64,000 bases of DNA. It comes from Ochotona curzoniae (Eukaryota > Chordata > Mammalia > Lagomorpha > Ochotonidae). Of this stretch, positions 1 to 13,195 are shown piece by piece. Within the stretch, counting starts at the first letter, position 1, and each line of letters opens with the position of its first letter. The notes beneath the pieces are model-generated. The model was given only the letters and a program-made list of their open reading frames with translations, was not told where the DNA came from and made no database searches. The translations under genes were made by a program, and so were the position numbers. The stretch spans positions 39,750,501 through 39,814,500 of the forward strand of contig NW_024465885.1 of the NCBI RefSeq assembly GCF_017591425.1. Direction: 5' to 3'.

Positions 1-6
1 TTTTCA

Positions 7-949
<943 letters not shown>

Positions 950-1069
950 TTAACATTTACAACTTTGGTAAATTCAATAGATCAACACAGCACTTTAAAA
1001 ATATGCATTTGATTTCTTTAGAAAATATGAAATTTGAGAGCAGGCATTTTGCCTGGCATTAAGACATCA

Positions 1070-1395
1070 GCTGAGAGGCCTGCATACTATGTCTGAGTAT
1101 CTAAGTTCAAGTACCAGCTCTGCTTCTGCAAACCCTGGGAGCTGACAGGTGACGGCTCAAGTGGCTGGATTACTACCACGCACATGGAAGACCCAGACTG
1201 ATCCTTGGCTCCTGCTAATGCATCTGTGTGGGTATGGATGGTGGGCCAATCCTTGCACCCCTGCCTTGTGTGGGAGATCAGGACAGAGTTCCTGATTCCT
1301 AGATTTAGACTAACTCATTCCCACCTGTTGTGGGCCTTTGAGGGGTTATCCAATACAAGACATCTGTCACTCTGTCTTTCAAACAGATCTATAAC
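1070..1395 (+). repeat. Old, interrupted C-SINE
   Basis: Degraded head and body (AAGTTCAAGTACCAGCTCTG, GGCTCAAGTGGCTGG, TTTCAAACAG) in plus orientation, with extra non-SINE sequence near 1220-1290. Confidence 0.5.
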
Positions 1396-1409
1396 ATTTC
1401 TCCAACTTC

Positions 1410-1775
1410 TACTGCTTTCTGGAAAGCATTAGCAGGAAGCTGGAACACAAGTAGAGCAGCCAGGACTTGTAGTAGTACACAAATAGGATGCCAGTGTTAC
1501 AGGGAGCCAATTTGCTGGCTAAGTCCCAACACTGGCCCAAATCACAGAGAGAGAGAATATCTTCGTTCTGCTGGTCTACTCCCTGGTGCAAGCAGTCAGG
1601 CAAGGCTGAAGCCAGAAGCCTCGAGGACTCCATCCAGGGGGAAGAGGAACCCAAGTTTCAACTGCTGTGCTATTGCACATGGGAGCTGGATCAGAAGTAG
1701 AGCAGCCAAGACTAACACTGATGTTCACAGGGGATGTCAGCATCACAGGCAACGGCTTAACTCATTACAGCACAA
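1410..1775 (-). repeat. Two old C-SINE fragments in tandem
   Basis: Reverse-oriented SINE landmarks (AGCAGGAAGCTGGA, AGAGCAGCCAGGACT, then GGGAGCTGGATCAGAAGTAG) occur twice, at about 1420-1520 and 1540-1775. Confidence 0.55.
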
Positions 1776-1878
1776 CACAGGCCTCAAGCCTTATTCTGCT
1801 CTCAGAAGTTTGCTTACAATGTTTACTTACATGGAATCTTTAAAAAACAAACAAACAAACAAAGAGTTTATTATTTTA

Positions 1879-2190
1879 GGGCCTGGTGCAATAGTCCAGT
1901 GGCTGAATCCTCACCCTGCATGTGCCGAGATCCCACATGAGTACCGGTTCATGTACCAGCTGCTCCACTTCCCATCCAGGTCCCTGTTTGTGGCCTGGGA
2001 AGGCAATGGAGGATGGCCCAAAGCCTTGAAACCTATACCCACATGGGAGACCTGGAAAAAGTTCCTGGCACCTGGCTTCGGATTGGCTCAGCTTTGGCTG
2101 TTGTGAGCTAGTGGACAGATCTATCGGTCTCTCCTCCTCTCTGTATATCTGCCTTTGCAATACAAATAAGTCAATCTTTTTTTAAAAAAG
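1879..2190 (+). repeat. C-SINE
   Basis: Full-length plus copy with head GGGCCTGGTGCAATAGTCCA and tail TTGCAATACAAATAAGTC. It abuts an oppositely oriented copy. Confidence 0.85.
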
Positions 2191-2511
2191 ATTTGTTTTA
2201 GTTTTTATTGGAAAATCAGATACACAGAGGAGAAGAGACAGAGAGGAAGATCTTTCATCCAATGATTCACTCCCCAAGTGACTGTAATGGCCGGTGCTGT
2301 GTTGATCTGAACACCAGGAGCCAGAACTTCCTCCAGGTCTCCCACGCGGGTGCAGGGTCCCAAGTCTTTAGGCCACCCTTGACTGCTTTCCCAGACCACA
2401 AGCAGGGAGTTGGAAGGGAAGTTGGGCTCTCGGGATTAGAACTGGCAACCATATGGAATCCCGACACATTCAGGGTGAAGACTTTAGCTGCTAGGCCACC
2501 ACACCAGGCCA
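2191..2511 (-). repeat. C-SINE
   Basis: Full-length reverse copy ending in GCTGCTAGGCCACCACACC. With the preceding copy it forms a near-contiguous inverted repeat. Confidence 0.85.
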
Positions 2512-2534
2512 AAAAATAAAATAAATCTTTAAAA

Positions 2535-2848
2535 AATTATTATTAGGAAAGGCATTGTTACAGTGAGAGGGAAAGAGAGAGAGAGAGGTCTTCTATCTGC
2601 TTGCTCATTGCCTAAATGGGTGCAACAACTAAGGCTTAGCCAGATTAAAGCCAGGACCCAGGAACTTCTCTTGTGTCTCCAACCAACACGGGTGCAGGGC
2701 TCCTAGCACTTGGGCTATCCCCTACTGCTTTTCCAGGCACATCAGCAAGGAGCTCTGCTGCAAGTGGGCAGCTGGGATTCAAATTGGTGCCCATAATGTA
2801 TGTTGTCATCACAGGAGGAGGCTTTACCCACTATGCCACATTGGCCAT
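2535..2848 (-). repeat. Older C-SINE
   Basis: Reverse copy containing a GA-rich stretch (GAGAGAGAGAGG) and the diverged SINE body, ending near CCACTATGCCACATTGGCC. Confidence 0.7.
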
Positions 2849-3046
2849 AGACATGAATGTTCTTTGGCCTTATGAAGCTTGTGATCCATTCAGTCCCAAC
2901 TTACTGATCCTTTTCTCTATCCATTTTCTTTTGTTGTAGAGTCTATTGAATTTTTAATTTGGGTTATTTTGCTTCTTGATTCTAACATTTCCATATCATT
3001 CTTGTTTATATCTTCTGTTTCTTCACTGTCATCTTTTTTTCTTTTT

Positions 3047-3172
3047 TTAAACATTTATTTTTTTTTTTATTGGAAAGGCAGATCTACAAAGAAGAGTGAG
3101 CCATCCACTGGTTCACTTCCCAAATGTCTGCACTAACTGGAGATAAGATGATCTGAAACCAGGAGCAGCGCT
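3047..3172 (-). repeat. C-SINE fragment
   Basis: Only the 3' half of a reverse SINE is present, from an AAACATTTATTTTTT tail to GGTTCACTTCCCAAATGTC. Confidence 0.65.
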
Positions 3173-3290
3173 GGCCTCTTTCTATTTCTTCATTTGTTGC
3201 AAGTGTTTTTGTAAATGTTACTGAAATAATTTGTGATACTTGTTTTAAATTTTACGTTCTCAATAATGGTGTTGGCATTTATCCATTGTC

Positions 3291-3615
3291 TTTTTTGAAG
3301 ATTTATTTATTTTTATTGGAAAGTCAGATACGCAGAGAGGAGGAGAGACAGAGGAAGATCTTTTGTCTGAAGACCCACTCCCCAAGTGAGCCGCGACAGC
3401 CGGTGCTGCACCAATCCAAAACCAGGAGCCAGGAACTTCCTCCAGGTCTCCCATGCAGGTGCAGGGTCCCAAAGCATTGGCCTATCTTCAACTGCTTCCC
3501 AGGCTACAAGCAGGGAGCTGGACGGGAAGTGTGACTGCTCTGATTAGAACCGGTGTCCATATGGGATACGGGCGCATTCAAGGTGAGGACTTTAGCCACT
3601 AGGACAATTTGGCCA
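3291..3615 (-). repeat. C-SINE
   Basis: Full-length reverse copy with GAAGATTTATTTATTTTTAT at one end and GGACAATTTGGCC at the other. Confidence 0.85.
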
Positions 3616-3644
3616 TTATATTTTGAGATTATAGATATTATTGT

Positions 3645-3935
3645 TAAGAGATTTATTATTTATTTATTTGAGAGACAGTTATAGAGACAGGAGGAGAGAG
3701 AATCTTCCATCTGCTAGTTGGCGCTATAACTGGCAGGATGGGCTAGACCTGACCCAGGCTGAAGACAGGTCTCCCACATAGGTGCATGGGCTCAAGCATT
3801 TGGGGTATCCTTGGCTGCCTTCCCAAGTACACCAACAGGGAGTTGGACTGCAAGTGTAGCAGCCAGGACTCAAACTGGTGCTCACATGAAATGCTGGTGT
3901 TGCACTTGAAGGTTTAGCATCAGCCAGTCCCTATG
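3645..3935 (-). repeat. Older C-SINE
   Basis: Reverse, diverged copy with AGAGATTTATTATTTATTTA, GAGAGACAG and CAACAGGGAGTTGGACTGCA. Confidence 0.7.
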
Positions 3936-4219
3936 GATATTATTGAATCTTCTGTTGTAGCTTTTTTTTTTTATATACTGCAACAGCAAACAGGGGGTGC
4001 TGCTATACACTGCCAAATGGAGTACAAGTCCAGGATCCTTACTTAGCCTCCTTGACATCTGAGGTTGGGACAGGAAGCTCTTCATGACTGCCCAGGTAAG
4101 GATATGTGTTCTGGCTCCACTATTTGCTGTTAATGATACCTTCCAAGCTGTGATCTCTCCCATGCAATATCCAATGACACATGTGGTATGTGGCCTTGCT
4201 AATGCCAGGATGTGGCCAG

Positions 4220-4257
4220 AGCCCTGATTCTCCACCACAGCCCTGATTCTCCACCAC
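4220..4257. repeat. Perfect 19-bp tandem duplication
   Basis: AGCCCTGATTCTCCACCAC occurs twice, head to tail, without a mismatch. Confidence 0.9.
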
Positions 4258-4929
4258 AGCTCCTCTGACCTTATCCTAGCAGGATGCAGGAAGGGTCCAC
4301 TGTCGCTGCCACACCAGGGTGGAAGCAGGTTTCCCATGTGGTCTGGTATGAACCTGACATGCATCTGAGACCGGCACTAGTGGGTTCTTCCCTGTTAGAG
4401 CTTGCAGAGAGCAAAGTCCTGGATCTTAGGCTTTCCTGATATAATTCTCATGAGATGTAGGGATTTAAGTAGCTTATTACAGCACAATGAGGGTGAAGCC
4501 TGGGATCTCTTTTCTGTTATGGATACAGACAGGATCATGGTGTCCTCTGTTAGAGTTACCAGGACAGAACACTGATTATCTATAGGTTTTCTATTTTGCT
4601 AGGCTGCCCCCTTCCTGGTTCTTTAATTGCAAAGACCAGGTTTCTGTTAGTGCTTTTTGTTTGTTTTGCTGTGTACCACTGATATTTCTGGGTGTCTAAA
4701 TTTTTCAACATCATGTTTGAGATATCTGAAGTAAAGAAAACACATACCCAGGGAAGTCACTCTCATTTCTTTGCTTGTTCCTCAAGATCCCTAGATAATC
4801 TGCCTTCTTTCTCTTTCACAGTCTGTCTACATATGCTTTGCAGACAGCATCAGGATTCTTATTTATTCTCACTCCATTCTGTGTCAAAGTGGCAGTCTCT
4901 AACACAATATTTAAAATTTTGACAAGTTG

Positions 4930-6546
4930 GCAGGTATGGCTGGGCGTGGTACCCAACAGTAACAATCAGAATGGGTATGGGCTGGTTGGGCAGGGCCACT
5001 TTGCCTGCCAGGATAGGAGGTGGACCAAGTCAGGCTTAGCCAAAGATGCACTAGTGTGTGTGAGATCTGCCACTGGGAGGAGACCTGATAGAGGAGCTTG
5101 GGGAACTATTCTGTCAGGATGCAGACCTTGCAGGTGAGCACAAGGACCCTGTTTAGGCAGGCTTACAATGCTTGTTGGCCTGCATATGAAGAGGTCTAGG
5201 GGGAGAGTCAGGCTGGGCTAACCAACTCTATCCACTGGTGCAACCATGAGCCAGAGTAAGTGCAGGCTAGTTTGCCGCAGCACCAACTGGCAAGTGTTGG
5301 GACTGGGGGAGTCCTGTTAAGCTAGATTGCAGAACCACCTGAAAAGGGCAGGATCTCAGAGTGGGGGTGGGCCTTGAAAGGGAACGGTGGACACCTCACT
5401 ATTGGGCCGCAGCTCCCACAAGTGAGCATGAGATCACAGCTGGGGGTACACCTGGCTGGACAGGCAGTAGTACCCAGTAGCATAAGTGTGAGATGGACAG
5501 TGGGATCGGCTGGGTGGAGCTAAGCTGCATCAGCCAGTGGTATGTTCAAAAGCCGTTAGGGATGTGGAACAGACAAGTCTGCTGCACTTGTCTGCATGCG
5601 CAGGAACCAAGGTTAGGGCATAGGCTTCTTGGGGGTTATTGAAGATCACTCTGACTGAGCTGCAGTTCCCACTGGTGTATGTGAGGGCTGAGTGTGTGGT
5701 GGTGGGCTTGGCTGGGCTGGGCTGCAGCATCCATTGGTTTGCATAAGTGACGGGGTTAGAGACAGAACTGATCCAGCAACTGCAACTGCAACCACCAGTG
5801 AGCATAGGCTAATGTGGGTATTGGACTGAATCAGACCTTGTATTGTGTAGCACAAACAAGAGTCAGGTCTAGGGTCACCTCAGGTGAAGTTTCTTTCAGG
5901 ATCCCCTTCCCCCAAATGAACTGTTGGACTCAGAACTCCAACCATGGAGAAAACAGTAGGTTCAGTGGTCTGACCATGCAATGCATGTGTCAGAACCAGG
6001 CCTCTTCAGATGCTAATTCAGAGCAGTGGATGGCATGCTCAAATGTAAATGGAGGATATGGCAGTCCATTGGGGCCTACAGAAGACATCTAGTACTAAAC
6101 CAGCAGAAGGAGAGCAGAGCAAATTAGATTAACTACCCCAACCAGGAGTTGACAGCCAGTATCTGAGTGCATGGAGACTCTAAGGTGGACTATTTCAGCT
6201 AATGGACTTTGGAAGGATTTCCTCATCCTTGGATTGGTGAGACTGACAGCATTTCAGAACTATCAAAACCATCTGAGTAGAACCCTTGGAGCATGTGCCA
6301 CATCGGGGAGCTAGGATGACACTGGGAAGCCATTCCCCATCCCATGGGTACTGAGTTGGTTAGAATGCTGGGTACAGCTTCTCCTCTTTTCTTTTCCCCT
6401 TCCCCCGGATACAGGAAGAAGAAAAAAATTTGGAAAAATGGTCTCATCCACTTTCTTCTAATGCCCAACCATTCCCACCCTAATCATTTGTCTACATGGG
6501 CATGCATCCTTCTCAGCTTTGTAAATGTCATCAAAAATAAAATCAG
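4930..6546 (+). mobile_element. Monomer-bearing retroelement, copy A
   Basis: The left part is built of degenerate units around GCTGGGCTGGGCTGCAGCAT and CCACTGGTGTATGTGAGG. The right part (about 5,820-6,546) matches the reverse complement of 46,745-47,330, including the stretch around 5,840-5,930 and the end GTCATCAAAAATAAAATCA. It has no long conserved ORF. A lagomorph L1 5' region or an ORF-less derivative is the likeliest source. The left edge is uncertain. Confidence 0.6.
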
Positions 6547-6880
6547 GGCCCGGCACGGGGGCCTAGCGGCTAAAGTCCTCGCCTAGAACATGCCAAGATC
6601 CCATATGGGCACCGGTTCTAATCCCGGCAGCTCCACTTCCCATCCAGCTCTCTGCTTGTGGCCTGGAAAAGCAGTCGAGGATGGGCCAACGCTTTGGGAC
6701 ACTGCACCCGTGTGGGAGACCTGGAGGAGGTTCCTGGCTCCTGGCTCCGGATTGGCACAGCACCGGCTGTTGCAGCTCACTTGTAGAATGAATCATCGGA
6801 CGGAAGATCTTCCTCTCTGTCTCTCCTCCTCTCTGTATATCTGACTTTGCAATAAAAATAAATACATCTTAAAAAAAAAT
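6547..6880 (+). repeat. C-SINE inserted at the tail of copy A
   Basis: Full-length plus copy with head GGGCCCGGCACGGGGGCC and tail GCAATAAAAATAAATAC. Confidence 0.92.
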
Positions 6881-6916
6881 TGAACACACTGGCAAAAGAA
6901 CAAAAAAGAATGGTTG

Positions 6917-7248
6917 GGCCCTGCGCGGTGGCGCAGTGTTAAGGTCCTGGCCTTGCACTCCCGGGATCCCATATGGGCACTGGTTCTAATCCCGGCAGCC
7001 CCGCCTCCCTTCCAGCTCCCTGCCTGTGGCCCGGGAAGGCAGTTGAGGACGGCCCAAGGCTTTGGGACCCTGCACCCGCGTGGGAGACCCGGAAGAGGCT
7101 CCTGGCTTCAGATCGGTATAGCATCGGCCGTTGCGCTCACTTGGGGAGTGAATCATTGGATGGAAGACCTTCCTCTCAGTCTCTCCTCTCTGTATATCCG
7201 CCTTTCCAATAAAAAAAAATAATAAAAATAAATCTTTAAAAAAAAAAA
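6917..7248 (+). repeat. Young C-SINE with target-site duplication
   Basis: Full-length plus copy of the GCGCGGTGGCGCAGTG subtype. AAAAAGAATGGTT flanks it at 6903-6915 and 7244-7256. Confidence 0.93.
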
Positions 7249-7323
7249 GAATGGTTAGGTCTAGTAATTGCTATAAAGAAGAAAGCTGATAAAAACAAAG
7301 TTGTTCTAAAAATTCCAGCCTTG

Positions 7324-7660
7324 GGCCCGGCAGCATGGGCCTAGCGGCTGAAGTCCTTGCCTTGAACGAGCTGGGAGCCCATATGGATGCTGGTTCTAAT
7401 CCCAGCAGCTCTGCTTCCCATCCAGCTCCCTGCTTGTGGCCTGGGAAAGCTATAGAGGACGGCCTAATGCTTTGGGATCCTGCACCCGCGTGGGTGACCT
7501 GGAAGAAATTCCTGGATCCTGGCTTCGGATTGGCACAGCACCAGCCATTGCGGTCACTTGGAGAGTCAATCATCGGATGGAAGATCTTCCTCTCTGTCTC
7601 TCCTCTTCTTTGTATATCTGACTTTGCAATAAAAATAAACAAATCTTTAAAAAAATAAAA
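7324..7660 (+). repeat. C-SINE with target-site duplication
   Basis: Full-length plus copy. AAAAATTCCAGCC flanks both ends. Confidence 0.92.
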
Positions 7661-7738
7661 ATTCCAGCCCTGTGACAGTTGCCTAAGGAATAAACCACAC
7701 CGAATATAAAATGTATTTGTAAATAGGCTCATTGTGAT

Positions 7739-7834
7739 CACTTGGGGAGTGAAGCAGTGAATTGAAGATCTCTGTCTCTGACTCTAACTCTCTATAACTT
7801 TTTCAAGTAAAATAAATAAATCTTCTTTCAAAAA
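7739..7834 (+). repeat. C-SINE 3' fragment
   Basis: Only the SINE end is present, from CACTTGGGGAGTGAAGCAGT to an AAATAAATAAATC tail. Confidence 0.75.
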
Positions 7835-10143
7835 AGGTACATTGCTATTGATGTTCATAATATAAAGTTACTGAAAAACTATGAGTATAAAAAAGTAGAG
7901 AAGTACTGAAAACAGTATAAATAGAGATCCACCTTGATCTGATAACCCACAGGTAAACTGAAAAAAATCATGTCAGAAATGTATTTACTGCACCTACCAA
8001 ACATCATGGCTTAGCCATATAGTACACTGAAGATATTGGTTTACCTCTGTGACCGCCCGCCACCACAAGAGAGTAGTACTACACTAGATACCCCAAGCTT
8101 TGGGGAAAAAAAAGTCAAAGATCAAAATTCAAAATTTCAAATGTGTGTTCAACTGAATACATACTGCTTTCTGCACATATACAGTAGAAATTTTTTAGCC
8201 CGAACCATCAAACAACCGTTTGTACTATATTATCTACATGACAACACATGCACAAAGGGAGTCAGCTAGCTAACATGGGATAAGGGAAGAAGGAAAAGGC
8301 TTTCAGTTTCTAATCTGTATCACTTTATATCATTTGACAGCTCAGGACTCGTCTGTAGTACCTCTAAATTCAGTAGAAAAAAAAGAGGGGTTACACTTTT
8401 GGCAAAAAAACAAAGCTCAATCTCACAGTTACAATGGAAGACTGCTTACCTGTTCACAGAGTGTTTACACAACCACACACAATTATTAAAGTCAGCGCTG
8501 CTTCATGATATTCTTGTTTTTTTCCCTTTGGTACAGGTTGATTGAAGAGCTACTGTACGTACAGCTTCTTTCTTCATGCCTTTGTGTTTAGTTCGAAGAT
8601 TGGAATGTATATCTAATAAGATACATAACAGCAACAATAAAAAGCAGAGTGCTGACTTCCAGGTGAAGGTATGAAGATGTAACATTCTTGTTAAGATGAC
8701 AGCCAAATCAAAAAAATGGTCCACTAGGAAATATTTGCAGGAGGAGGCAGGATTGGAGCTGAGCTTGGAAGCAAGTGTAAAGAGCAGACGAGCAGGGGAA
8801 GAGGCAGAGCAGGAACAGTGCCTGGTAGAAAGTGTTTGAGGTAGGAAAGTGTTATACTTAGTTGTGGGCTCTGCCTCTATAAGCACAAGAAAAACAGTCC
8901 AGACCTGAATCTGCCCCTTCTTGATAATCCCAAGCACCAAGGACTGACTCAGCTGGGATTCCTCCATTGGTCCATTTTCCCTCAAGCTGGTTATTCTGTT
9001 TGTCCCCAATACAGTCCGAGTAAAGTGTTCTGAACTCACAAAGCTGATGGCACTAAGAGGGCACAAACTTCATCCAACCACGGCATTCAGGGGGTGTCAC
9101 TAATGGGAGGGCCTCAGGCTAATGGACACATGTTATCAAAAGGGGTCCTCTCCAGAGTATTGTTTACAAAAGCGAAGTCTTTGCTTCCTGGCTCATTCTG
9201 AGAACCTCCTCCACCCACTTTCCCCCTTGCTGTGTGATGTTCTGCACCAACTTAACATCCAGCTAAGGTGAAGATGACAATCAGATGCCAAAATAAGGGG
9301 ACACCTGGTCCTGGACAGCACAACTCCAAAACCGAGAGCCAAAATAACTCTTTTCCCTCCATAAATGTTTCACTGTAATAATGAATAGTTGACAATACCC
9401 TAAACCTATTCCTGACCCTTCTTTGCTCTGTTGTGGGGAGCTGACCTCTGGCTCAAAGCACTCAACTCTCGTGGTCCAGGAATAAAACGAGAAAATTTGA
9501 GCAACAGTCCAGTCTTTCTTAATTACTGCTTCCCCAGTTTGGTGGGATTCAGAAAATGAGGGCTGGGAACCCAGACCACCACATATCTGCAGAAAGACCA
9601 CCATCCCTGGCTGTAGCCGACCTTTCTGGCTCCTTATCATAAAGCTCATCTGTTGCTGGTCGGTCCTGGCCAAAGAAAGGATGCACAGCATGGGGGCGGC
9701 CGCGGCGCCACCAAGGCAGACAGTTCCAGGCACTGTCATCACACCTGGGGAGGCCCAAGGACCGACTTGCTGGGCCCCACTCATGGCACATGATTCATTC
9801 TCAGCAGCAGATTCCACACTTTTAACCCCAGGCTCCCCTGGTGCATGGAGGGCTCAGTTCTTCCTGGGGGCAGCCTCAGAAATCCTGGGATATGGCCACC
9901 CTGGCCTTCCTTATCACTCCAGCCAGGTGGCCTTGGGGAAGCAAGTGCTTGTCTAGCTGACTTGCACATGTGTGCCTGCTAGGTTGCCCAGACCTGAAGC
10001 TTTGACTCAGCAGCAGCTTGGGTATTCCTCAGAACTTGGACCAAAAGAAGGTATTACTTGGCCCAACTAATTGTTTTTCAAATGCTGTGTCTTCCCCTTG
10101 ACACTCCAGCCCAGCTGCTAGCTGTTAAAATACAGTAATTGCT

Positions 10144-10460
10144 GGGCCCGGTGGCATGGCCTAGTGGCTGAAGTCCTTGCCTTGAACACACTGGGATCCC
10201 ATATGGGTGCTGGTTCTAATCCCCGCAGCCCTGCTTCCCATCCAGCTCCCTGCTTGTGGCTGGGAAAGCAGTTGAGGACGGCCCAAAGCCTTGGCACCCT
10301 GCACCCGTGTGGGATACCTGGAAGAAATTCCTGGCTCCTGGCTTTGGGTCGGCATAGCATCGGCCGTTGCACTCACTTGGGGAGTGAATCATCGGATGGA
10401 AGATCTTCCTCTCTGTATATCTGACTTTCCAAAAAACAAATAAATCTTAAAAAAAAAAAG
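10144..10460 (+). repeat. C-SINE
   Basis: Full-length plus copy, head GGGCCCGGTGGCATGGCC. It is flanked by the similar words AATACAGTAATTGCT and AATATAGCAATTGCT. Confidence 0.92.
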
Positions 10461-10954
10461 AATATAGCAATTGCTGTTAGTTCTCACAAGGATTAGTTCA
10501 CTAAAGATAGGCTTCTCCCACTTGAACATGGCTAGAAATCGTCTGGGGGATCCTGCAGCAGTATAGCTGGGTATTGGATATGTAGGGCTGGGGTCCCTGT
10601 TTGTGTTTCTCCTCTCTTTCCTCACTGTGGGGCTCATTCTTGACTGTGAACCATAGAGGTGCAAGATATTAGGGAGGTGGCCAGTGTCCTTTAGCCAAGA
10701 TGGACCATGAGAATGCATGGATTTATCCCTGTTAGGAAAAAATGTAGAATGAGATTCCAACACGGAATAATCACACATGTGCTCCTGCCCATGTTATCTG
10801 CAACACACTTTGAGTGTTACATGTTTACTTTAGGAATGTGCAATGTTTCTAGGCACTGTTACTTACCAACAGACCTCACAATGCTAACTTCACAATTTCT
10901 TCTTAAAAATAAAAAAGATGATAGTACATTGGTCTTCCTAGCTGTTTGTGGTTT

Positions 10955-11162
10955 TTTTCTCTCTTTTTTTTCCCCGAAAGGTAGAGTTAAGAGAGGTCTT
11001 TCATTTGCTTGATTTACACCCTAAAAGGCTCCCAAAGCTGGGCTGTCTGCTGTTTTCTCAGGTGCAACAGCATACAGCTGGTTGGAACTGCAGTACCTGG
11101 TGCCTTTACATGGGACTGATACTGCAGGCTGCAGCTCAGACTGCTAAGCCAAGTGCCGGCTC
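10955..11162 (-). repeat. Old C-SINE
   Basis: Diverged reverse copy with AGAGAGGTCTTTCATTTGCT and an end at GCTAAGCCAAGTGCCGGC. Confidence 0.55.
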
Positions 11163-11463
11163 ATTTGTCCATAGTTTTCAGTGACCTAAAGAGTTCTTTT
11201 TCCTCAAGCTGTGTTTATATTAAACCCAAAGCAGAGAGAATGTCACACTGAGGCAGTAGAGCATTCTAAGAAGGAAGGACATTAATATTGTTAGGAGAAA
11301 TTTCAGATGTCATAATTGGAAGGATGCTGCTGGCATCAAGTGGGTGGAGCCCAGGGATGCTACTCAATTGTTCACAACACAAAGAATGTGCCTCTACAAT
11401 TAGAACTTGCTGGTCCAAAATGTTGATATTTTTTTTAAGGAACCTGTGTTAGAATATTAAAAT

Positions 11464-11757
11464 CTGTTTATTTTCATTATTTATGGGGTGGGCATACAGA
11501 GAGATCTTCCAACTCCTGGCTCACTTCCCAAATGCCCCAAATAGGTGCAGTGAGACCAGCAGCCAAAGCCAGGTACCTGGAACTCAATATAGTTCTCCCA
11601 TGTGGGTAACAGGAACCCAAGTCCCTGAGCCATGTCCTGTGACCTCTCACGGTGTGTTATCGGTAGGCAGCAGCAGTTCACACACACACACACACACTCA
11701 GAATGGCATCTGAGTGTCCCAAACAGGGCCTGATGTGCTGTGCCAAGCGCCAGCTCT
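11464..11757 (-). repeat. Old C-SINE with internal CA run
   Basis: Reverse copy with CATACAGAGAGATCTTCCAA. A short CA microsatellite lies at about 11,678-11,697. Confidence 0.65.
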
Positions 11758-11849
11758 GAGGTTCACAACTGACATAGACCCTATCAGAACATTTTTACAT
11801 TACCTGCTTTGCCCCTTACAAGTCAATTTTTTGACCCTTTTTTATTTAT

Positions 11850-12150
11850 TCTAAAGATTCGTGTTTGTTTCTTTAAAAGGTAGTTACAGAAAGAGATCTT
11901 TTAATGTGCTGGGTGGCTCTCCAAATGACTGCAATGGCTAGGGCTGAGTGAGGCTGAAGCCAGGAGCCAGAACTTTGTTGTCATCTCCCACACGGGTGGC
12001 AGAGGCACACGCACCTCACCTGTCTTGTGCTGTCTTCCCTGGCACATTAGCAGGGCGCTGGCCTGCAAGTAGAGCAGCTGGGACTCAAGGTAATACTCAT
12101 ATGGGCTGCCCGCTTTGCAGGCAGCAGCTTAACCACAATACCAGCCCCGC
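11850..12150 (-). repeat. Old C-SINE
   Basis: Reverse copy with AGAAAGAGATCTTTTAATGT, an AGCAGCTGGGACTCAAGG body and an end at CAATACCAGCCCC. Confidence 0.65.
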
Positions 12151-13195
12151 TGACCTTCGTATACTTTTCTTGCCAGTATATGATGCCAATCATGAGAGTG
12201 CCAATTAAATTTTCTTTTGAGGTAAGAATAAAATTCATGTTGTCTACGGTCACACCACCTTGAATGCGCTCGATCTCATCTGCTCTTGAAATCCATGTTA
12301 ACTGTGTGCTTACTGAGTTTGAAAGGTGTCTCCACCTGTGTAACTAACATCCTCCTGAGACCAAGAGTACCACTTAACCTGCAAGTACCTTTGTACGGCT
12401 GAGTTCCCATCCAGCTCCCTCAGGAGGCAACAAATGTTCCATTCTTCCCCACCATAGTTTTGCCTGTTCTAGAATCTGCTATAGCCGGAAACACAACAGT
12501 AGGTACTTCTGTGTAGGGTTTTCATTTAGTATATTCTAAACATTGACCCCTATTCTTGTGAACTTGTGAATATTACTCTTTTTTTTTTTTCTATTTTGTT
12601 GGGCAGGAATGTTGTTGTATTCCCTGTTTTAATGGAAAACTGAGCTGCTTCCAGTTGTGTGTGTGCACACGCACGCAGGAGGGGCTCTACTGGAGAAAAG
12701 ACAGCCACAGTTTTTGGCTATTATGAATAAAGCTGCTGTGAGGATTGTCGCATGGTGTTTCACTCCTGAGGACATCTCAACACGTTATTAAACACGACGC
12801 TCCACGCACTTCCGGATTAGTAAAGCTACAGCCACGAGCAAGACAAAGGCACCTACTTCTCCAAGAGCTAACGTTTCCACATTACCGTGGATGATGGACA
12901 CCGATAAACACGGAGGTAAAAAGGAAAGAAAAATAACAGAGCGATGTTTGCGGGAGCAAACCAGTGCGATGTGAGTTGACCAGTGATCATACTCCCTAGT
13001 TTGCGAGGCAACGGCCAGCCTAAAAAAAAGCAAACTGAGGCACAGTGACGACGACAGAGCCTCCTGGAGCCAGTGGGGTAAGTGGTCCTGAGGGTGGCTT
13101 AGAGACGGAAAGAAGGGACAAAGTGAGGGCTACAGCAGATGCTGCAATGACGCCGGGTCACACGGGCAGTACAGGCTGTCCAGCAGCTCCTGTAA

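Noticed and set aside
8503..9066. 187-residue minus ORF
   Set aside because: No family resemblance and no splice context. It was considered as the RWDD2B 5' region, but the sequence does not match.
9281..9817. 178-residue minus ORF with some CpG near 9,700
   Set aside because: Considered as an RWDD2B first exon or promoter. No similarity was found and the CpG patch is very short.
10161..10376. Recurring 60-100-residue ORFs, for example with [16 protein letters not shown]
   Set aside because: These are translations of C-SINE bodies and recur at every copy.
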